6,306 bases of DNA from Dialister sp. (GTDB lineage Bacteria > Bacillota > Negativicutes > Veillonellales > Dialisteraceae): contig JAIJLI010000134.1 of NCBI GenBank assembly GCA_022722495.1, positions 1 to 6,306 of the forward strand, given 5' to 3'. This document shows positions 5,766 to 6,306 of the stretch, piece after piece. Each line of letters begins with the position of its first letter. Within the stretch, counting starts at the first letter, position 1. The notes below the pieces were generated by a model that was not told the origin of the DNA, made no database searches, and was given only the letters and a program-made list of their open reading frames with translations. A program made the position numbers and the translations under genes.

Positions 5766-6001
5766 TGGGGATTAGTGACTGGTGGCTTGTAGCTAGGGAT
5801 TTGGAGTCTCAAGTGACTGGTGACTCGTGACTAGTGACTGGCATGCCAGCGCATTGCATCGCCAGTATTTATACTTCGCGGCGCTTCTATAGTTTTATGC
5901 GCTGCACCACCATTTCGCATTTCTAATTTCTCATTCAAGCGAGGTTTTTAAGTGTAATCAAGGGTCACGCCGCCCCAAGGGCTAACCCTGTACCCTGCCC
6001 C
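5766..6001 (+). repeat. Intergenic repeat, copy B, between tRNA cluster and tuf
   Basis: Diverged second copy of the element at 4454-4717, same orientation. It starts with the same 15 bases TGGGGATTAGTGACT (5766-5780). It continues with TGACTAG/TGACTGG-like units, a 12-bp palindrome CTGGCATGCCAG (5838-5849), GGCGCTTCTATA (5880-5891), GCACCACCATT (5904-5914), GTAATCAAGG (5954-5963) and GGGCTAACCCTG (5979-5990). The core hairpin is retained: GCGGCGC (5878-5884) with GCGCTGC (5899-5905). Only about two 7-bp units remain, against eleven in copy A. With the promoter after it, this is all I see in the 5756-6129 gap; no gene is evident. Confidence 0.75.
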
Positions 6002-6044
6002 CTATTTTCCCCTGACCAAGCCATCCTTTCCCCCTACATTTTCC

Positions 6045-6073
6045 TTGTATCTCATTGACTTTGCATGTATAAT
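6045..6073 (+). promoter_or_regulatory. tuf: Sigma-A promoter of tuf
   Basis: TTGTAT (6045-6050), 17-base spacer, perfect TATAAT (6068-6073). Start expected near 6080, giving a leader of about 50 bases. The leader holds a small AT-rich inverted repeat, GCAAAA (6083-6088) with TTTTGC (6092-6097), and a T-rich run after it. Confidence 0.75.
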
Positions 6074-6129
6074 AAATAAAGCGCAAAAATATTTTGCATA
6101 TTCTTTTTTGTAAAAGGAGAAGAAAAGAA

Positions 6130-6306
6130 ATGGCAAAAGCACATTACGAAAGAACTAAACCGCATGTTAACATTGGCACCATCGGCCATGTCGATCATGG
6201 TAAAACGACCCTGACCGCTGCTATCACCAAAGTACTGTCTGAACAGGGCGGCGCTAACTTCCTCGACTATGCTTCCATCGATAAAGCACCGGAAGAAAGA
6301 GCACGT
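6130..6306 (+). CDS. tuf: Elongation factor Tu, N-terminal part (cut by window edge)
   Basis: The first 59 codons of EF-Tu, the GTPase that carries aminoacyl-tRNA to the ribosome. The start [20 protein letters not shown] is characteristic, with the P-loop GHVDHGKT at residues 19-26; the window ends at KAPEERAR, just before the switch I region. AAGGAG at 6114-6119 lies ten bases before the ATG. The gene has its own promoter and is isolated from the tRNA cluster by a terminator. It is not preceded here by fusA, so it may be a second tuf copy or the tufB-like locus near secE-nusG; neither can be told from this window. Confidence 0.97.
   Translation, partial: MAKAHYERTKPHVNIGTIGHVDHGKTTLTAAITKVLSEQGGANFLDYASIDKAPEERAR

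Overview
The window looks like part of a chromosome from an anaerobic Firmicute, most likely of the class Negativicutes (Veillonellaceae/Dialister-like). This rests on the rapZ-yvcK-whiA order, a YvcK with a membrane hairpin at its N-terminus, an EF-Tu N-terminus of that type, good AGGAG ribosome sites and moderately high GC. The genus is an inference; no search was possible.

Left part (about 1-3318): after a short leader with a GC-rich hairpin comes a tightly coupled operon. rapZ (a nucleotide-binding protein linked to glucosamine-6-phosphate) overlaps yvcK/glmR (a regulator linked to UDP-GlcNAc and wall precursors) by ATGA. yvcK in turn overlaps whiA (DNA-binding regulator) by one base. The three likely tie amino-sugar supply to envelope growth and division. 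whiA carries an apparent one-base insertion in a run of five C; this throws its C-terminal helix-turn-helix out of frame.

Middle part (3319-5009): an exported protein of unknown function (signal peptide, 350 aa), then a non-coding stretch that is one copy of an intergenic repeat. That copy ends in eleven 7-bp units of AACCCTG type, and the last unit appears to supply the -35 box of the promoter for a small DUF951 cysteine protein.

Right part (5010-6306): two rRNA-like promoters in tandem drive five tRNA genes, Thr(TGT)-Tyr(GTA)-fMet(CAT)-Thr(GGT)-Met(CAT), all with encoded CCA and closed by a strong intrinsic terminator. A second diverged copy of the intergenic repeat follows, then a separate promoter and the first 59 codons of tuf (EF-Tu), cut by the window edge. 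The order recalls the thr-tyr-gly-thr-tufB cluster of Proteobacteria, but here tuf is separated transcriptionally from the tRNAs.

I see no phage, CRISPR, transposase or defence genes. The least explained parts are the intergenic repeat family (two long copies and one truncated copy, all facing the same way relative to the downstream gene) and the broken frame of whiA.
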